A stretch of DNA of 64,000 nucleotides. Source: Rhodamnia argentea. Lineage: Eukaryota > Streptophyta > Magnoliopsida > Myrtales > Myrtaceae. The notes under the pieces were generated by a model, which saw only the letters and a list, made by a program, of their open reading frames with translations, searched no databases and was not told the DNA's origin. Position 1 is the first letter of the stretch. Each line of letters begins with the position of its first letter. Below are positions 38,388 to 49,469 of this stretch, in pieces. The stretch lies in assembly GCF_020921035.1 (NCBI RefSeq), contig NC_063151.1, positions 23,504,934-23,568,933 of the forward strand, written 5' to 3'. The translations under genes and the position numbers were made by a program.

Positions 38388-39360
38388 TGCGAATAATAGA
38401 GCGCGAATCTGCGAGGCAAAAGGGAGGAAGTCCGTCACTCGCATGCCAGAGAAGAACTACGAACTGATCCATCAATTGCTATCAATCGCACTTACACGCA
38501 CAAGCACACGCACACAAACAGAGAGCGAGAGCGAGAGAGAGAGATAACCAGATCTCGGCCTCGAGCGAGAGAGACGAAGACGATCAGGATCAGGATCGTG
38601 ATCACAAGCTCAGAAGGATCGCGAGGAAGCCAATGCAAGCGCACGAGGAAGGGGAAATGTGAGAATTGACTGAGGTCGCGTCCGCTGCTTCTGTGAACGC
38701 CTTCTTCTGCGCAATTAAAGCTTCCGAAAGGTTTCTTGTTGGCAAAGAAGGCATAAGCCCGGGTCCGGACCGGGTTCGGAGTCATTTGCCCCCTCTCGGG
38801 TTTGAACCGGAAAACCTAAAACACGGGTCCGGAGTTCTTTCGGGCTGGGCTTTCTTCTTCCTTTCGTCCTCTCAGGACATCTCGATTTTGACCGACGAGT
38901 CAACTTCTAATGAGAGCAGGTTCGGTTCAACTTTACTAAAGCCCATTGAGGTCCCAAAGCTCCTTAAAGAAAATGCGGAGCGTTTGGCAACCCTTCACAC
39001 GGGGCTTTGAGATCAAAGTTACCCTTGGAAAAGATGAAAAGTCAATACTGATAGAGGCCAGTTTTGAGCTTTCAGCATTTAGGCAAATGCTGAGTTAAGA
39101 TTTTTTCTTCCAAAACTATCCTCGCTTATTCCTTTAAATTTTGATTTTGCCCCTTATCTTTTTTCTTACATTTTTTAATACATTATTTTTTATTAAAATC
39201 AAATCAAATCCTAGGCCGCCGGTGAGCCAAATTTGGCTTGCCCGCTACCGCAGCCGAGACCGCAAGGGTTGCCTAGGGCCACACAATCCCAGGCAACGGC
39301 CGCCGGGTCGCGTGACCTCAAGCTTCGTTGCTAGGGTAGCGCGATGATGGGATTTCGAGA
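38388..39360. other. Proteasome gene promoter and adjacent intergenic DNA
   Basis: Contains the upstream region of the minus-strand proteasome gene, with a GA-rich run (about 38519-38545) and a CA-rich run. Beyond about 38760 are open frames without family features. 39000-39120 has a short MITE-like look. No gene recognised. Confidence 0.5.
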
Positions 39361-40250
39361 TTGTCAAAACGCGGCGGAATATGATTCTAAATCAAAATCC
39401 TAAACATGATCCATGCGTATATTGAAATCAATAGGAGTTCAAGATGTACCTTTTGCGGATCAAAGATAAATTGACGATCGGTTGTGTCCGGATTAGCGCC
39501 CCAAGTGTTGTGCCTCTACCGGTATCCACACACGCGAATTGAAGTCTCAAATGATCCAAGTGCTAGCTTACAGATCTTGGACCTCCTCTTGCTTGATTGT
39601 CTTTGATCTTCAAGACTCTCTCAAATATCTAAGAACAAAGAACGTTTCTATGTGTTTTTTTTTTTCTCCTTGAGAATTAGACTCTCTTAATTCCCCTCGT
39701 CATTTCTTAGGGTTTTCCATGCTTATATATAGCTTCAATATTTACGCGAAACAAAAGAAGTGGGGTAGGACGATTTGGGCCCGCCAAACCGCCGATCTCC
39801 AATTGTACGTTCAATCATTATCTCATAACATGCACGATCGCGTAGATATTTAGAATAGGAAAATAAATTAAAATTTACTTCTTAAGTATATCAAAGCATA
39901 GAGAAAATGTAAATTCGGTTTGCTATTGTGTACAACCCTATAAGTTCACTAAATATTAGCAGTATGTTCAAAACTCTTTTCGGCCCATAAGTCATAAATG
40001 GCCTCTAGCAACATATTATGACTACATAAGTATAGTGAATGTCATTTTTCGACACAACCTAATCCACAACTAATGTTATAATATCCACCTTGATTAATTC
40101 CTAAGGCGGATCGCTAACGGAAAAAACATCCTACCTTTTCAAATTGGGACGTTCACATAATACCCTATCATTGTCCTACTGAGATATGTGTGTGAGTTAC
40201 GTTAGAAAAGCATCGTATTGAAAAATTGAGGTGGTGTGAAATAGTTAATA
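39361..40250. mobile_element. Probable LTR-retrotransposon long terminal repeat fragment
   Basis: The block begins 'tgtcaaaacgcggcggaat', includes a TATA-like 'cttatatatagc' (39721-39731) after a pyrimidine-rich run, and has the mixed composition of plant copia LTRs ('aacgcggcggaata' resembles a common LTR phrase). No matching second LTR, primer site or target duplication was found, so the limits are uncertain and it may be a solo LTR or a fragment. Confidence 0.3.
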
Positions 40251-40654
40251 TGTCCTAATTAACCCATAATTCATTGATTTAAATTATCGAGTGAAGGTGG
40301 AGCCAACCGGTTTGTTGATGGGCTTGAACTTGAACTTTCTCTTAGCGATCTCCCCGAATGTAGTTATCGAATTTCTAATGTGCTCCCAACACATTCCATT
40401 CCCAACAATGTTAGGCTTATATGGTTCATTTAATTATCTATTTTTACAAGCACCAGTAGTTTACAATCTTAATTGGTTATGCGATTCGAAATTGTGATTA
40501 ATTATGTAGCATCCTTAGATGATGTAAGCGATTGCTTGGAGAAAAGAAGCTGGCCAGCTCCAAAAGCCCTAAGAGGGTCATTTCATAACGCTATAGCTTG
40601 ATAAGACCCAAGACGAATTTGTGACCGAGCGAACACTTTTAATCGACTTTCAAG

Positions 40655-40941
40655 TAGGGGTGTACATGGGAACCAGACCGAATCGACAAGTTTTGGGCTG
40701 TTCCTAGTTCCAAATTTTTGGAATAAGAAATATTCAATCCTTTTCCCAGTTCCAGGTGAGGAAAAAAAAAATGCCCGGACCAGATCGGACTTATATGTTT
40801 TTCCTTTTCTTTTAAAGAGTAAAGAAAAAAATTGTCAAAATCCTAAACCGGACCAGGATTGACCAGTCCAATTTTCGATTTTATGGTGGAATCGGCCCAA
40901 CTCTTGAGCTAATCACCCAACTCTTAAACTGATCATCCCTA
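40655..40941. mobile_element. hAT-type MITE with perfect 8-bp target duplication
   Basis: 287 bp. The ends are TAGGGGTGTAC on the left and GATCATCCCTA on the right (inverted repeats with a few mismatches). The flanks are CTTTCAAG at 40647-40654 and CTTTCAAG at 40942-40949, an exact 8-bp direct duplication. TA-G-rich termini and 8-bp duplications are the hAT signature. No coding capacity, so mobilisation would depend on a transposase elsewhere. Confidence 0.88.
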
Positions 40942-40949
40942 CTTTCAAG

Positions 40950-42240
40950 AGTTCTCACAAGTAGAACTTTGACTGGACGGATATTAGTTGAGAATCATAT
41001 TTCATGAACCGTACAATGGAGGTGTTGCGGCCGCAAGGATTACCTAGCAAACAAGCAAATATACATGGCTTGGAAAGAAGCAGTATCAAGTCCCTTCTAA
41101 AAGAGATTATAGAGCTGTTTTCTTCGCTCGCTCTTTTTGGCGTTAGTGATCAAATGTTGTCAGTTCAACGAAATTGTCTATAATCTTGCACCAATCAAGA
41201 AAATTAATACAATGATCTACTGTTCATATACATACTTATCATTAATTTTAAGGAACTAGTGAAAACTTTGTTGATTCAGTTTCTTGATATAGAATTGTGA
41301 CAACAATGTCATTTTGCGGAAAATTGTAATGAATATTTTAAAGTTCACTTTAGGCCGCATTTAGTTTTCTAGATTTTTAGTTGGGATAGGACTAAATAAG
41401 ATATGATAAGAAATCATGGGATATTGTAATAGTATATCTATTTTTTAGTGAACTGCAAATTTAAAGTGAGATATTTTGATATTTTATCTTATCCATAGTT
41501 TTGTGAAAATTAGATATCACTATAAATGACAGATATTGTACCCGTGAAATTATATCGATAGGTTTACGAGAGCAATAATTTTTTTTTATGTTTTCAAACT
41601 CGCGTCAGAAATTAATTGAAAAGCCAGAATGACGATTTTTAAAACAATGGATTAATAAGGTTTGCTACTCTGATGCAATCACAAGTTCATAATTCCATCA
41701 CTTCCGCTATTAAAAAAGTCCCATCCGTCTTAAAACTTTGTTCCCACGACCAAATGCAGCAACAAACAATACCAACCATCCTGGTATCAAATCCAATGTC
41801 TCCTAAACGAGCATAAGTACAATGAAGACAATCTCTCTTTCCAAACCATACTTCAACTAAAGGAAAAAAAAAAAACAAATTACAATTCCATCAGTCCAAT
41901 AAACAATTTCATCATCTTCCCACCTATCTTTTCCAAATGATAAAGCAAACTCGATCCTCTCGGTCCCATTTCACATGTCTAAATGGGCATGAATCACAAA
42001 CAAATAGAACTCTCTTTTCCAAACACACCCAATTCATAGCTCTACCAACCCACTAAATAATTGCATCGTCTTCAAAGCACAAGTAATAGCACATCTAGAA
42101 AACATTTGATTCCAAGAAATAGCCAACGTCGTTCATTTTCATAAAACAACGAATGTCTTCAACTCTACCTAACTCACCAAGCTCCAAACTTCACAAGAAA
42201 TAGCACATTCATAAAACAAATTATCAGTCTTTCCAATCTA
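40950..42240. other. Intergenic DNA with MITE-like and LINE-like traces
   Basis: The segment at about 41353-41530 starts 'ggccgcatttagttttct', a common MITE-like edge. Minus-strand frame 41687-41878 contains VEVWFGKRD, which loosely resembles a LINE zinc-binding region, but support is too thin for a separate call. No gene recognised. Confidence 0.35.
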
Positions 42241-42513
42241 TCATCTCTTGGAGAAGCTGTTCCACAAATATCTTCTTGTCTTCTCCTTGAAATCAAGAAA
42301 TTGACGAATGTTCTGAGGATCCTTCACAATTTTTCTACATACTTTTATTATTTCCATAGTATTTAGAGACATTTGAAGAAGCTCCTCATTTATTCTTCTC
42401 TTATCATTGCCCAAATCTTTAGCATGTCCGATGCGTCTAGCAATCATCTCCATCCTCTTGTTAGCTTTTTCCAAGAAGAAGCCGAAAGTGGTAGCAATCT
42501 CAACTAACCCAGC
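42241..42513 (-). pseudogene. Orphan coding-like exon, family not recognised
   Basis: The minus-strand frame reads about 91 residues to a stop. Useful segments are GLVEIATTFGFFLEKANKRM, RRINEELLQMSLNTMEIIK and FLDFKEKTRRYLWNSFSKR: helical, charged and protein-like rather than random. An in-frame stop lies directly upstream at a point where 'aaag|ggctgc' could serve as a splice acceptor, so it may be the last exon of a gene whose earlier exons I cannot find, or a stranded gene fragment. There is no ATG near its beginning. Function not proposed. Confidence 0.35.
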
Positions 42514-43405
42514 AGCCCTTTATTCTGGTTTATGGCTCAACATTGTTACACAAATAGTAACAATGATGAGAATTAGGAAACCAAAACAGCATAAATCCAC
42601 ACACATAGTACACCTGTAAACCACAGTAGAGCTAAATCAGATAAAGATCTTCCGGTTAAGGAAGCTAGCAATGTACCTTGTAATTCCAGAAATGCAACAT
42701 AAAAGGTTTCCATGCACACGACAGAGTTTGCTCCACGAAAAAATTTCAGGCACTTCCAAATGAATATCTTTAGTTCTCAAATTCATTTTTTTTTAAAAAA
42801 GAATGTGAAAGAACGTAGGGAGGAAAGAGGAGGGAAAATGATTTCTCCATTTTCCCCACTTTGACTAGTTTATTTTCTGTGAACTAAATGTCAGGAAATC
42901 TGAAAATCTTTATCCTGAAAGTCGTTTTTCGCAAAATAAGCAAAGCCTAAGACTGAAGCTTTTCTCTTAGAGCTGACATACACCATGTGTTTGGTTTTGA
43001 TTTATTTGTTCGATTGAAAATGAGATGGGACAAAAATTTGATATTGTTTTCATCATTTTCCTCATTTTTATTCGAAGACCATATAAATCAATCGAAAATT
43101 TGTTTCTTTACCGGTAATGTAGTGGAATCATCGTATTATACAAAGCCCATTAATGTGTAATGCGTGTATCAAAGGTGGATAAGGTCTGGTGTGCCTTAAG
43201 AAGAGGATACCATACCCAAGCTTTAATTAAAGTGTTTATGCTGATTCGAGGAGATTTTCAAGAATCTCCCGACATTGAGGCCCATCAAAAGGAGAAGATA
43301 GTATTCACACACACCCTAACATGATTAATAAAATGTTCATATTTCCATTCCCATTCCAGCTCAAAGCTTAGAGCTCCTCCATTAATTTATACTTTCTTGA
43401 GCAAA
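42514..43405. other. Upstream region of the bHLH gene
   Basis: AT-rich DNA with MITE-like wording at 42790-42960 ('ggaggaaagaggaggg', 'aaaatcttt', ending 'aataagcaaagcctaag'). The stretch just before the coding start includes 'aatttatact' (about 43384), only about 20 bp from the ACG, so the true transcription start may lie further up. No gene recognised. Confidence 0.45.
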
Positions 43406-44286
43406 ACGTTTCCTTTACAACCCAACACCGATCTGCTCTATCTCCCACTGAATCACTACCCGATCCCGGAGGATCGGATCATCCATGATGATGAAGATCT
43501 TCATGGCCTTTGCGTCATGGATAAAAAGGACAAGAACAAGGGCTTAGGCAAGTCTGCACTCATATCTTGCAGTGGAAGCAGCAAAAGGGATGAAGATTGT
43601 GATCCACAGAAGAAGATGCATCGAGACGTCGAACGGGGGAGGCGGCGAGAGATGAGCACCCTTTGCGCGTCTCTCAGATCATTACTCCCTCTCGAATATA
43701 TTAAGGTAATCTCTCAGAGAAATTGTCTTTTTTGTTATCATGATGTTTTCCCCTAAATTAGGGTTTTTGTGCATGGGAGTTTTAGGGGAATCGAACGACG
43801 TCGGATCATATAGGCGGGGCTGCAAATTACATAAACCATCTCGAGAGGAAGATCAAAGAGCTGGAAAGTAGAAGGGATGAACTAAAGAGCAGTAATCGTT
43901 CAGTGAGAGCTTCGAGTGTAGGGCCTTGTCTGGATGGAGTGGAAATAGTCATCCAAAGTGCTAGTTCCAGGGACCAAGACCCTAATTTTCCATTATCGAA
44001 GGCGTTGCAACTACTACTTGAAGAAGGAATTAGTGTAGCAAGTTGTGTTTCCACTAGAATTAGTGAAATGACATTCATCCACACCATCCAATCCGAGGTA
44101 CAACTCTCATGAAGAAATGTTGTAGAATTAGGGTTTATGTGTTGATTTAGTTCAATGAAAAATGATCTAAGTGCTAAGGATTTATCCCCTTATATTCTCG
44201 TCATCTTTTTTCAGGTGTGCCATGCCAGGTGTCTCGATATAGCTCAGCTGCAATCAAAACTTGATGAAGTGCTTGCAGAATATTGA
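43406..44286 (+). CDS. bHLH transcription factor (bHLH36/118/120 type) with ACG in place of ATG
   Basis: Three exons: 43406-43705, 43786-44097 and 44215-44286. Phases agree (all 0) for 227 codons plus stop. The bHLH domain spans the first junction: the basic region HRDVERGRRREMSTL has the His/Glu/Arg residues that read E-box DNA, then SLRSLLPLEYIKGNRTTSDH and the second helix with INHLERKIKELESRRDELK. The C-terminal part has SVGPCLDGVEIVIQ and LLEEGISVASCVSTR, as in this subgroup. Relatives start MFPLQP; here the same place reads ACG TTT CCT TTA CAA CCC, so the initiator is ACG, with A at -3. The frame is closed upstream by TGA at 43322 with no ATG between. The first in-frame ATG (VMDKKDK, about residue 42) still precedes the bHLH domain. 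Either non-AUG or downstream initiation occurs, or this allele is weakened, or the base is an error. Confidence 0.85.
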
Positions 44287-45118
44287 GTGAGATACATTGT
44301 TTTCTGCTAATTGATTGATATGAACAGCTTCCCTATTCTTTTCAGATTTCCATTATCATCGGTCCTCTTGGACAAAGAATTGTGTAATTGATGTTTCTCA
44401 TGTGTGCACAAGGAGGAGGTTTTCAATCCTACCAGACTTGGGTTTTCAAGATCTTTTGAAGGGTTTGCAGCATTCAGGCTAAATCGTTTTACAAGTAGTG
44501 CGCCCAAATCGCCGTAATATTATCCGGGTTATCCCCATCTATACTTTGATCATGTACATAAATATCTGATGTTGCAAATGTGGGTTTCTTCTTCGTTCGT
44601 TAACTTGTAATTGTTAACCAAAAAACAAAAACTTGTAATTGACTGATATAAAGCTGCTTGTAATATTGGAATCACCAAGTGTAAATAAAAAACGAGATAT
44701 TTAAGTAGAAAGTACGGTTAGACTGGCTGCTCCATGACTTTTCTTGGTTACCAGGGGATCCTATACAGTAAGTTAGCTAGAGGAAGTAGCAGATTCCATA
44801 TATTTGGACAGGGTTGCTACTGTTGCCTTTGCTGATTTCACATCCAGACTTAGTACGTGTGTGCAAAAGCGAGAAGTTACCATGTCAATACATCACTTCG
44901 AAGGTCTGAGGGCCTGTGCTTCTTAGGATGAAGGCAGGCAGGTTTCAAACTTAGGGTTTGATTGCACATTTACACTGGATCACATGCTTCTTAGTACAGT
45001 GATCCTGACTTGTAAAGGAACATGTGATGGTGGAAATCAGCACGCAAATCAAAAGGTCGGCGACGGGGTTAGTCTTAGTCATTTTCTCGGTTAAAGTTAG
45101 ATGGCCATTATATGCACA
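44287..45118. other. Intergenic DNA 3' of the bHLH gene
   Basis: Presumed 3' untranslated region followed by unique sequence. No open frame with family features and no clear repeat. Confidence 0.5.
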
Positions 45119-45715
45119 TAGAGGTGGCAAAATGGGTCTAACATCAATATTTTAACCCATATTTAAGGATGTGGGTCATAATTCGTTGCCTTAAGTTAAA
45201 AAAAAAAAAAACTTAAATGAGTCATAAATGAGTTACTTAACAGCTTAATGGGTCTTAAATGGTCTTTAGATGAGTCATAAATGTGTTACCTTACTATTTT
45301 AAGTGAGTCATAAAATATTTTCTGATTTCTAATTTCCTGATTTTTTATATTTTTAATTTTCTTTTTTTTTTCTTTCTTTTCTTTACGAAATCCGGCAAGG
45401 GTCGCCGGCTCCCGCCTGACGAGGGTTGGGCGACCCTCGCCAATCTTAGAACAAAAAAATTTTAAAAATTATATTTTTTTTAGATTATAAAAATTGCCCA
45501 CAATATTTTAACAATATAATTTTTTCAAAAACTTATAAGAAACAAGTTTTCTTACATTTGATAAAAAAAAAAAAATGGAAGTGTTTTAGCAATATGGATC
45601 AATTGTGGATCGAAAAATTTGCATTACAATAAATGAGTCATAAACAAGTCATAGGGGTCAATTTCGGTCCGGTCGGGATGACCTCGTCCCGACCCACCCG
45701 CTTGATAGGCCCTAT
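45119..45715. mobile_element. Probable hAT-like TIR element
   Basis: The left edge is TAGAGGTGGCAAAATGGGTC, a motif widely seen at ends of plant hAT MITEs. Near the right edge is 'gacccacccgcttgataggcccta', the partial inverse. Flanking 8-mers TATGCACA and TATACATA differ at two positions, as an old target duplication might. The interior includes a GC-rich hairpin (about 45396-45441, gggtcgccggc / gcgaccctcgcc). Confidence 0.4.
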
Positions 45716-45869
45716 ATACATAGTGTATAGTTAGGTGCATCTACCATTTAAAACTAATCATGTAACACACTCCAGGGAAAATGTTGTTTTGCTAACGTAC
45801 ACGTTTCGAAATCTTGTGTGGTGGTTTGCAAATGGCAAGTGCATCTAAACGAGGTCTACTTGCCGTCTA

Positions 45870-47200
45870 GTCTTGTGTATACGTCAAAGCTTCCCGGTGA
45901 TCATCTTGCTCATGTTTTACAAACCAGATGACTCTTTTTAAGTTGTTGGCCATGAAGGAATCGTCTTGCTCCAAAGTCGATGCATGTTCTTGCCTAATTC
46001 GTAAACTCAAAAGGATAGAAACGCAAATGAGCCAGACGAACGCGCTTGAAAACAAATTGACTGATGTGGTTGAATGCTAACCAAATTTGTCTTCAGGATA
46101 ATGCATGGAATACCTAGAAGAGTTTGGTTCGATTCAGCTATGAAACCGTATCTCCCCTTCGATTCTCACATTCTCAAAAGCAACAACATTCAACATACCT
46201 TGTGTGCTCCTTTTTCTGCATACGCGACCCACTTTCATCGCCACGGATTGTGTAGTTATAGTTCGAAAAGAAGTTGACCAAATGTCCAAATCCATAGCAA
46301 TAGACGCCATTTGTGTGAAAAAAAGAAGAGTCCACGAGCTATGCATCTACTCTTCTCCATTCTGATGGATTCACTTCTAAACTTTTCTTTTCGCTTTATC
46401 ATACAAGTGATTGAATTTGAAAGCGCCATTTTGCCGGCCAAACATAGTTTGTCACTAATCAATAGGTTCTGCCCTGACATGAGCTATAATTCAAATGAAA
46501 ATCAAAGAGCTCTTGGGAATTAGTAATGGAAAATGCTTCTATGATAGTATTATCAAGAACGGTATAATCTCAAGCGTAGACCCACACACTATCACCGTGT
46601 ATTTTGCATAAAACACTCATTGATTGGGAGATCATGTGATTAAAAATAATTTATAAGCTTGTCAGACTGGTAGCTTCCCTCACTTCGGAACTTCTGATCA
46701 CGAAAAGCAATCGGAACTTCGGTAGGTAACGTGATTCTAGAATATCCTACCAAAAAAGAAAAGAAAAAAATATGATTCTCAGACAAAATAATGATGTGAC
46801 CTTAACCTCTTCGGATAGTTCCTTTCCATCAGTTAAGCATGCAACCAATCATTCATCCTAAAAACAAAATAAAAAATTAAAAAAGAAAATGCTCTCTTTG
46901 CACTTTAACATCAGCACCACCAAACCAGATACCTCTCCATTCACTGCATTCGAACAACATGTGCTCAGTGTTTTCAACTTCATCACAGAAGGGGTATACA
47001 TGGTTAGGTCTCAACCTTCTTTTAGAGGTTCCCAGGCCTCATTACAGCATTTCCAAAGGAAGTGTTTAAGCTTTGGTCTAGCATTCCAAAGTGAGAATCG
47101 GAATGGAATGCGAAATTGACAATCGAGGATGAAATAGGATGGAGACGATGTTTGATGCGGGATGGTGGATTTGATCGGTGGGACTGGAAGGTAAGGAAGA
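45870..47200 (-). mobile_element. LINE relic with reverse-transcriptase zinc-binding region
   Basis: On the minus strand, across frame changes, 47110-46890 reads WNARPKLKHFLWKCCNEAW, then RRLRPNHVYPFCDEVENTEH and MLFECSEWRGIWFGGADV. That is the zf-RVT arrangement (W-x-PK-x-F-W ... C-x2-C-like ... EH-x-LF-x-C-x-W) found near the C-terminus of plant LINE ORF2. The lower-numbered part (46350-45870) would be the region after it and reads protein-like only in patches. No core reverse transcriptase, poly(A) or target duplication was placed. It lies just downstream of the V-ATPase G gene, in the same orientation. Confidence 0.65.
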
Positions 47201-47605
47201 TCAGATGATGTAAGAGGAAAGAATAAACGAACGCCGGAGAGGACACCATAACATAGTACTTGAAAAGCAGAACTTTTTCATGAGTAACCACATGAGTTCG
47301 TTGCATTATCACGACAATCTTGTTTTCAAAATCATTCTTAATCATCGTAGACTCAAAAATTTATGTGCACTTAGGATTCTTATCATCACGTGTTGGTTTA
47401 AGAGAAATCAAGCATTTCATATGTCCCAGCCATGCAAAATTGAGAGGGAAAAGCTCAAGAAGTGGAGAGAGCAAGCTAAACATACGACATGGGCTACGCC
47501 AATATCGTTACGCGAATGAAATGGAAAGAAGCACTGATCCTTTTCTAAGACGAAGTAAAGCATAATTGAGATTTCTTCTCCAAATGAAAGCAATGCAATC
47601 GGTCT

Positions 47606-48214
47606 TCACACCTTCACTGTCGTAACATGCTTGATCAACATCCCAGTTATGTCCTCCGAAACTTTCGAAGCTGATTCTTTCAAGTTCTGGATTTTCGCAC
47701 CTGTTTCTTCTTCGAGCCTCTGTACATTCGCTCCAGATGCCCCGCCCGTCTACGAGTTACAAACGGCGAGCATTAGCTCACACAAACGACTACACAAAGT
47801 AACTGAGAAGAGAAGGTTTTTTTGGGCTGCAAAATAAGCAGAGACTACCTCAGCAATACTCTTCTGGTACTCACTCTCTAGATGTGATCGATATGTTGCG
47901 ACATCCTTTTCCGCTTCTTCCTTCGCTTTTTTCAATCTCGTGATCTTTACTGTTGAATCGAACAAAAGAAATAGCCGAACCAATCGGCGGTTAAGAGCAA
48001 TGAAAAGATATGACTGGAGGAAATTCTCTCACCCACACGATAAACTTGTTCTTCCGAAACGAGAACATCAATGTAAACGACATCTTAAACAAGTTAAAGA
48101 AACGCAATTTGCTGCTCAATCCTTACGATTCTTGGCGCTCGAAATGATCTGTTGAGCCTCCTGTTCTGCAGTCAACAGCATCTGAATCCCGCCTTGTCCC
48201 TTCATGGAATCCAT
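47606..48214 (-). CDS. VHA-G: V-type proton ATPase subunit G
   Basis: Three exons read leftward: 48214-48127, 47949-47849 and 47749-47606. Phases match (1, then 0), giving 110 residues, the family length. It begins [20 protein letters not shown], like the plant VHA-G isoform starting MDSLRGQGG, followed by the charged helix [20 protein letters not shown], a linker, and [20 protein letters not shown] up to the end HVTTVKV. Subunit G pairs with subunit E to make the peripheral stalks that hold the V1 head against the rotor, so it acts on the cytosolic face of vacuole, trans-Golgi and other endomembranes during proton pumping. The upstream ATG (48214) is chosen over the one at 48205 because family members carry the MDS prefix. 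A TIR element sits about 350 bp upstream. Confidence 0.95.
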
Positions 48215-48564
48215 CGGAAATCCTAACGACGTTGCCGGACGAAGCTCGATAACTAACGAAGCGGAGACAGATCGAAGTCACGATAAGAAGATGAACGCAA
48301 GCAGGAAAAAACCTGAGAGTGGCAATGGCAAATTGAGACTCGCAACGTGTAGCGTTGATGGGAAAGAGAGAATTCTCAGTGCATGAGACAACAACATGTT
48401 CTCCGACATTCTTGCCGAGATCAGCTCCTTTCATTCCAACAACATGTTTGACAGATTCTCTCGAGAGAGAGGCGTCGTATTGGCTTCAACAATCCAAAAG
48501 CGATGTTTAACGGATTTTTAGGTGCTTTGTTTTTCGAGAGTTTTTTTCTATGTATAATTTTTCC
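48215..48564. promoter_or_regulatory. V-ATPase G proximal promoter region
   Basis: About 350 bp between the start codon and the TIR element at 48565. This is all the host DNA left for a proximal promoter and leader before transposon sequence begins. No strong TATA box was noted; the region has moderate GC, and no family-like open frame is seen on either strand. Confidence 0.4.
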
Positions 48565-49461
48565 TAGGCAAAAGAACTCCTGGAGTGCCAATATTTATGT
48601 ACGGCGCTCACTTTGGTACTAACATATTTTTTGGATTACTTAAGTGCCAAATCAGAGAAAAAAGATCACTTTAGTGCTAATGGCGAGAAATTCCGGCCAA
48701 AATATATACATGGCATTTTTATTTAAAACGTTTTAGTGCCACATCATTTATAAATCCACTTGGCAATTTTTTTTTATAAAAATCAGTTCACGTGGAAATT
48801 TTATTTTAAAAAAGGTCCATATGTCAATTTTTATTCAAAAATTCACTCTTAAAATTAAAAACAAGTTAAAAAATAAAAAATAAAAAAGTAAAAGCTCAAT
48901 GGCAACAACGAGAGCTATGCGACTACTGGGGGCTGGTCGATCGGGGGTCGGCGACGCCCGACCATACCCCATCCGTGGGCGGCAACGGCGAGGGCTAGCC
49001 CTCGTCGCTGCCCGCTTTTCTTTAGTTTTTTGTTTTTACTTTTTTTTTGTTATTTAGTTGTTTTTAGCTTAATTTCTAATTTTTAATTTTTTTAGTTAAA
49101 ATTAGGGAGTAAATTGTGATGTTTTTGCATATAAAAGTGATGGAGATTGCATTAAAATTTTTCAGATATCAATGCTGAAGTACTGATGCTTTTTAGCAAT
49201 TTTTTTTATTTTTTCTATTTATTTTTATATTTTAGCTTATTTTATTTTTTTAATATTATGTGGCATTTTTTAATTAATTTTTGCCTTTTTTTATTGCTTG
49301 TAAGCCATTAGATGCCACGTAAGATTTCTAGCGACGCTCACCAGAGTTAGTACTCAAATAATCATTTTTAAAAAAAAATTGACACTTAAGTGATCCAAAA
49401 AAAAATTGTCACCAAAGTGAGCGTCCCACACAAATATTGGCACTTCATGTGTCCTTTTGCC
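48565..49461. mobile_element. Non-autonomous TIR transposon, about 0.9 kb
   Basis: The left end from 48567 (GGCAAAAGAACTCCTGGAGT) is mirrored at 49461 leftwards (GGCAAAAGGACACATGAAGT). The inverted repeat continues for about 85-90 bp, including 'gccaatattt', 'cgctcactttggt' and 'ggatcacttaagtg' or close variants. The 8-mer ATTTTTCC lies outside both ends (48557-48564 and 49462-49469), a likely target duplication; two extra bases on the left leave the exact edge uncertain. The interior has no transposase frame; it is AT-rich with a GC-rich patch (48905-49016) containing an inverted 'gagggctagccctcg'. The superfamily (hAT or Mutator-like) is not settled. Confidence 0.82.
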
Positions 49462-49469
49462 ATTTTTCC

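Noticed and set aside
39361-40250. Full LTR retrotransposon starting at the LTR-like block
   Set aside because: No second LTR, no primer site and no Gag/Pol remains nearby; only a fragment call is supportable.
43397-43405. TTG at 43397 as the start of the bHLH gene
   Set aside because: TTG is a poor initiator in plants, and the family alignment places the start at the ACG three codons later.
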